Of a stretch of DNA of 24,836 nucleotides, positions 21,765-24,836 are shown one piece after another. Under the pieces are notes generated by a model. That model was not told the origin of the DNA and searched no databases. It saw nothing but the letters and a program-made list of their open reading frames with translations. How positions within the stretch are numbered: the first letter of the stretch is position 1; each line of letters begins with the position of its first letter. The stretch is from contig CAVKYH010000029.1 of NCBI GenBank assembly GCA_963660485.1, positions 1 through 24,836 of the forward strand, in the 5' to 3' direction. The stretch comes from UBA6398 sp963660485. Lineage in GTDB: Bacteria > Bacteroidota > Bacteroidia > Bacteroidales > Bacteroidaceae. A program made the position numbers and the translations under genes.

Positions 21765-22988
21765 ATGGAAAAGTATCAGACAGCAACCCTCGCCAACGGG
21801 TTGAAAGTGATTTTTGAGCCTTCGTCGACGGGCGTGGCATATTGCGGCTACGTGGTATATGCCGGCACACGCAACGAAGAACCCTCAGAAGAGGGTATGG
21901 CACATTTCATAGAGCATATGACTTTCAAGGGAACGGCACGCCGCAATTCCTGGCACATAAACAATGCGATAGAAAGCGTGGGCGGCGACCTCAACGCCTA
22001 TACCGGCAAGGAGGAAACGGTTTACTACACCGCCATTCCCGCCGAAGAACTCCCGAGAGCCATCGACGTGTTGAGCGACATGGTATTCCACAGCCTTTAT
22101 CCGCAACGCGAGATAGACAAGGAGGTAGAAGTGATTTCCGACGAGATAGAGAGTTACAACGACAACCCTGCCGAACTGATTTTCGACGAGTTCGAGGAAC
22201 TACTCTTCAAGGGGCACCCGCTCGGGCGCAACATTCTCGGCAATGCAGAACGCCTCAGAACCTACACAACAAGCGACGCCGAAGCATTTACATCGCGATT
22301 CTACCGTACGGCAAACGCTACATTTTACGTTTATGCCGATGCAAAATTCGACAGGATAGTAAAACTTCTCGAAAAAGCCACAGCCGGTCTCGACTCCTCG
22401 CCCATAACGAAACTACCGCAACCGCTTCCCGAATATACTCCACAGGAGATAGTTCACGACAAACACACACATCAGGCACACGTAATCGTAGGCACGCGCG
22501 GATTCAGCGGCATCGACACGCAGCGCACGGCATTCTTTCTGCTCAACAACCTGCTCGGCGGCTCGGGAATGAACTCCCGTCTCAACATCATACTGCGCGA
22601 ACACAGCGCGCTGGTATATACGGTGGAAAGCTACATGGCTGCTTACAGCGACACGGGAGTTTGGGGCGTTTATTTCGGCTGCGACCCCAAAAACATCGCA
22701 CGCTGCCGAAAACTTGTCCTTAAAGAAATCGACAAGTTCACTTCCACGCCAATTTCTGCGGCACGCCTTGCCGCCGCCAAGCGACAAATCAAAGGCCAGC
22801 TGCATATCTCGCGCAACAGTTTCAATTCCTACGCCGCCGGCATGGGACGCTCGTTCGCCAAATACAACCGTCATCGCGACATCGAGGCACAATGCCGCGC
22901 TATCGACGCACTCACGGCAGAAGAAATCATGCAGGCAGCAAAAAGAATACTGTTGCCCGACAATCTTACTACGCTGATATACAAATAA
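21765..22988 (+). CDS. M16-family zinc metallopeptidase
   Basis: A 407-residue processing-peptidase-like protein with the inverted zinc motif HFIEH (H47, E50, H51) and the distal ligand probably E127 in VISDEIESYNDNP. The length fits single-chain bacterial M16B members, and the C-terminal half keeps the RGFSGIDTQR and LGGSGMNSRLN region of the second, inactive-type repeat. It lacks a signal peptide, so it is likely cytoplasmic, degrading or processing peptides; the substrates are unknown. The ATG at 21765 gives the usual N-terminus (LANGLKVIFEP). It is transcribed alone, and a strong terminator follows 98 nt after the stop. Confidence 0.93.
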   Translation: MEKYQTATLANGLKVIFEPSSTGVAYCGYVVYAGTRNEEPSEEGMAHFIEHMTFKGTARRNSWHINNAIESVGGDLNAYTGKEETVYYTAIPAEELPRAIDVLSDMVFHSLYPQREIDKEVEVISDEIESYNDNPAELIFDEFEELLFKGHPLGRNILGNAERLRTYTTSDAEAFTSRFYRTANATFYVYADAKFDRIVKLLEKATAGLDSSPITKLPQPLPEYTPQEIVHDKHTHQAHVIVGTRGFSGIDTQRTAFFLLNNLLGGSGMNSRLNIILREHSALVYTVESYMAAYSDTGVWGVYFGCDPKNIARCRKLVLKEIDKFTSTPISAARLAAAKRQIKGQLHISRNSFNSYAAGMGRSFAKYNRHRDIEAQCRAIDALTAEEIMQAAKRILLPDNLTTLIYK

Positions 22989-23000
22989 CGTCAAACTACA

Positions 23001-23084
23001 AATTCGCGAGATAAGGCTACATTCCCACGAGACAAGGCTACATTCTCGCAAGATAAGGTAAAAATCCGAGAAGTACATATGTAA
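23001..23084 (+). repeat. Short tandem array with 21-bp period behind the M16 gene
   Basis: Units begin at 23001, 23022 and 23043 and share CGAGA-AAGGCTACA-like sequence (GCGAGATAAGGCTACA, CACGAGACAAGGCTACA, CGCAAGATAAGGTA). A fourth stretch (23064-23084, TCCGAGAAGTACATATG) is only weakly similar. The sequence differs from arrays A-F but the period is the same. Confidence 0.7.
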
Positions 23085-23086
23085 AT

Positions 23087-23131
23087 CGACAAAGGCGGCC
23101 TGTGGGCCGCCTTTGTCGGTATTTCGTTTTT
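23087..23131 (+). terminator. Strong terminator between the M16 gene and hisS
   Basis: A perfect 14-bp stem (CGACAAAGGCGGCC, 23087-23100, against GGCCGCCTTTGTCG, 23105-23118) has a 4-nt loop TGTG. A T-rich stretch with TTTTT follows on the plus strand, so it mainly serves the M16 gene; hisS converges on it from the other side. Confidence 0.88.
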
Positions 23132-23175
23132 CCCGCAAGCCCCGCAGCGTTTCCGAAAGCAGGGCGCGGATTTCC

Positions 23176-24552
23176 TTATCCCAATGTATTCTTGATTATC
23201 TCAATCATCTCGTCGGGGGTAACGGTTTTCTGCTCGTGCATCTCCATGTTCTTCAGCGTAACAGTGCCGTTGGTTGCTTCGTCCTCGCCTATCAGCGCAA
23301 CGAAAGGGATATTGTTTTCCGCAGCATACGACATCTGCTTTTTCATCTTTGAGCTGTCGGGATATATCTCCGTTCTTATTCCCGCGCGGCGCGCTTTTCC
23401 TGCGAGCGCAAGGCACTGGCGTGTCTCCGCCTCGCCGCCGAAATTCACGAAAAACAGTTGCGTGCCGGTTTTTGCCTTTTTGGGGTAAAGGTCCAAGCCG
23501 TTCAATACGTCGTATATGCGGTCGGCGCCAAACGATATGCCCACGCCGCTCAAACCAGGCATGCCGAAAATTCCCGTAAGATTGTCATATCTTCCACCGC
23601 CGGTGATTGAGCCGATTGCGAAATCCAATGCCTTTACCTCGAAAATGCAGCCCGTGTAATAGTTAAGCCCGCGCGCAAGCGAGAGGTTGAATGTTACGCT
23701 GTTTCTAAGCCCGGAATTTTTCAAGGCGTCCAATACATATTCCACTTCGTCGAGACCTTTTTTGCCCGTTTCGCTGTCGGCAAACTGCTCGCGCATCACT
23801 TTGATTTTATCTTCGTTGCTTCCGGAGAGAGCAATTATGGGTTCGAGACTCTTTATAGCCTCGGCTGAAATCCCTTCTGCGGCAAGTTCTTTCTCCACTC
23901 CCTCGAGACCTATCTTTTCAAGCTTGTCGATAGCCACCGTTACCGATGTGATTTTGTCGGCAGCCCCAATCTTTTCGGCAATGGCTGCAAGAATCTTGCG
24001 GTTGTTGATATTAATGTCCACACGAATGCCGAAACGGCTGAACACCTCGTCGATAATTTCCACGAGTTCCACTTCGTTGAGCAGCGAGTCGCTTCCCACC
24101 ACGTCAGCATCACACTGGTAGAACTCGCGGTAGCGTCCCTTTTGCGGGCGGTCGGCTCTCCAAACGGGCTGTATCTGATAACGTCGGAACGGCATCTTGA
24201 TTTCCTCGCGATGCTGCACCACAAAACGCGCAAAAGGCACGGTAAGGTCATAACGCAAACCCTTTTCGCAAATCTGCGCCGCGAGCCGGCCCACGCTCTC
24301 CGCCTTGAAATCCTCGGCCGAAAGCCCGCTGGTGAAATTTCCGCTGTTGAGAATCTTGAAAAGCAGTTTGTCGCCCTCCTCGCCATACTTTCCCATAAGA
24401 GTGGAAAGGTTTTCGAGCGCAGGAGTCTCTATCTGGCGAAAACCATAAAGCTCGTAAACATCACGGATAGTATTGAAAATATAATTGCGCTTTGCCATTT
24501 CCTGCGGCAGGAAGTCGCGCGTGCCTTTGGGTATTGACGGTTTTGTAGTCAT
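23176..24552 (-). CDS. hisS: Histidyl-tRNA synthetase
   Basis: The 458-residue class II synthetase charges tRNA-His. It has the N-terminal PKGTRDFLPQE, motif 2 with RPQKGRYREFYQCDADVVG, the histidine-specific ARGLNYYTGCIFEV, motif 3 GLSGVGISFGADRIYDVL, and a C-terminal anticodon-binding domain (about residues 365-458, with LFFVNFGGEAETRQC). All signatures are intact. It is a single-gene transcript facing the M16 gene. The 5' leader can fold into a hairpin next to the start codon. Confidence 0.97.
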   Translation of the reverse strand: MTTKPSIPKGTRDFLPQEMAKRNYIFNTIRDVYELYGFRQIETPALENLSTLMGKYGEEGDKLLFKILNSGNFTSGLSAEDFKAESVGRLAAQICEKGLRYDLTVPFARFVVQHREEIKMPFRRYQIQPVWRADRPQKGRYREFYQCDADVVGSDSLLNEVELVEIIDEVFSRFGIRVDININNRKILAAIAEKIGAADKITSVTVAIDKLEKIGLEGVEKELAAEGISAEAIKSLEPIIALSGSNEDKIKVMREQFADSETGKKGLDEVEYVLDALKNSGLRNSVTFNLSLARGLNYYTGCIFEVKALDFAIGSITGGGRYDNLTGIFGMPGLSGVGISFGADRIYDVLNGLDLYPKKAKTGTQLFFVNFGGEAETRQCLALAGKARRAGIRTEIYPDSSKMKKQMSYAAENNIPFVALIGEDEATNGTVTLKNMEMHEQKTVTPDEMIEIIKNTLG

Positions 24553-24599
24553 CTTGAAAAAGTTTTTCCGGTTCGCAAACGCCGAACCTTTGTTTCAAG
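24553..24599 (-). promoter_or_regulatory. Folded leader in front of hisS
   Basis: On the minus strand CTTGAAA and TTTCAAG (24593-24599 and 24553-24559) can pair across an inner perfect hairpin GGTTCG/CGAACC (24583-24588 and 24570-24575). The outer stem ends directly at the ATG, so it could cover the ribosome entry site. Its left arm lies almost at the predicted transcript start. Confidence 0.35.
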
Positions 24600-24602
24600 A
24601 TA

Positions 24603-24610
24603 CAAAATTA
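24603..24610 (-). promoter_or_regulatory. -7 box of hisS
   Basis: The minus strand reads TAATTTTG, fitting TAnnTTTG, 50 nt before the ATG. A -33 TTG is not found at 19-21 nt. The region 24611-24766 holds no gene or structure that I can support. Confidence 0.5.
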
Positions 24611-24766
24611 CGGTTTTCCCACCAAATTTCGCGAATAACCATCACACAAAAGCCCATTTGCCCACCCGCAGCCCAAGCCACACCCCACAAAACGCCCAAA
24701 AAGCCTGCAACAATGCAACATAAGGCATAATCCACAAGCCGCAAACCTCCCCGTTTTCACAACACG

Positions 24767-24836
24767 GCATCTCGCAAAAATTCCGGGCCACCAAATTTAA
24801 ATTCCGACGCATCTAATTTAAATTACATGGCCCGGA
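24767..24836. repeat. 21-bp modular intergenic array, copy E, cut by the window end
   Basis: After GCATCTCGCAAAAAT come the units TCCGGGCCACC + AAATTTAAAT and TCCGACGCATC + TAATTTAAAT, then the inverted unit TACATGGCCCGGA, where the window ends. Orientation and layout match copy A, with GACGCATC replacing GGGCCATC in the second unit. Confidence 0.85.

Noticed and set aside
24553..24599. T-box riboswitch before hisS
   Set aside because: No T-box sequence, specifier loop or terminator/antiterminator pair is present, and the leader is only about 45 nt.

Overview
The window looks like a chromosomal piece of a Bacteroidales bacterium, possibly a Muribaculaceae-like gut member; that family assignment is a guess. 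The evidence is: promoters of the Bacteroidetes type (TTG around -33, TAnnTTTG around -7) before tRNA and protein genes; a DUF4491 protein; very large secreted proteins ending in a type IX secretion-like tail; a glutaminyl-cyclase-type M28 enzyme; and few Shine-Dalgarno sites. It is ordinary chromosome rather than a phage or integrated element: I see no transposase, integrase or CRISPR array.

Layout. (1) 1-3321 (+) is the 3' part of a giant secreted adhesin-like protein. (2) 3698-6156 (+) is a response regulator/sensor kinase pair. (3) 10514-6441 (-) is a compact five-gene unit: Lrp/AsnC regulator, DUF4491 membrane protein, a fusion of a class I glutamine-amidotransferase-like hydrolase with a membrane-dipeptidase domain, a membrane-anchored glutaminyl cyclase, and sufE. 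(4) tRNA-Arg(UCU) (-) and tRNA-Val(CAC) (+) follow, each with a recognisable promoter and terminator. (5) 13446-11354 (-) is sufC-sufD without sufB or sufS. (6) 18277-13934 (-) is a complete 1447-residue paralogue of the first giant protein. (7) 18862-21562 (+) is purD, a polytopic membrane protein and a YqaA/DedA-like protein. (8) 21765-22988 (+) is an M16 peptidase. (9) 24552-23176 (-) is hisS.

The signal the genes do not explain is a family of intergenic arrays at six places (about 3496, 6276, 13654, 18683, 21573 and 24767). Each is built from modules repeating every 21 bp: a roughly 10-bp variable 'address' block joined to an 11-bp AT-rich block (AATTTAAATT or GTTTTTACG type). The address blocks are of a few kinds (GGGCCA, GACGCATC, TCTGAC) and are mixed between arrays. 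A seventh, unrelated sequence behind the M16 gene (23001-23084) also repeats every 21 bp. I know of no named family with this structure.

Functional links. SufC, SufD and SufE serve Fe-S cluster assembly but lie in two separate units. The glutaminyl cyclase probably caps exported proteins that start with Gln, and the complete giant protein has exactly such a predicted mature N-terminus (AFA|QQ). The two giant genes point at each other, share terminator and 3'-flank sequence, and so form inverted repeats around about 10 kb.
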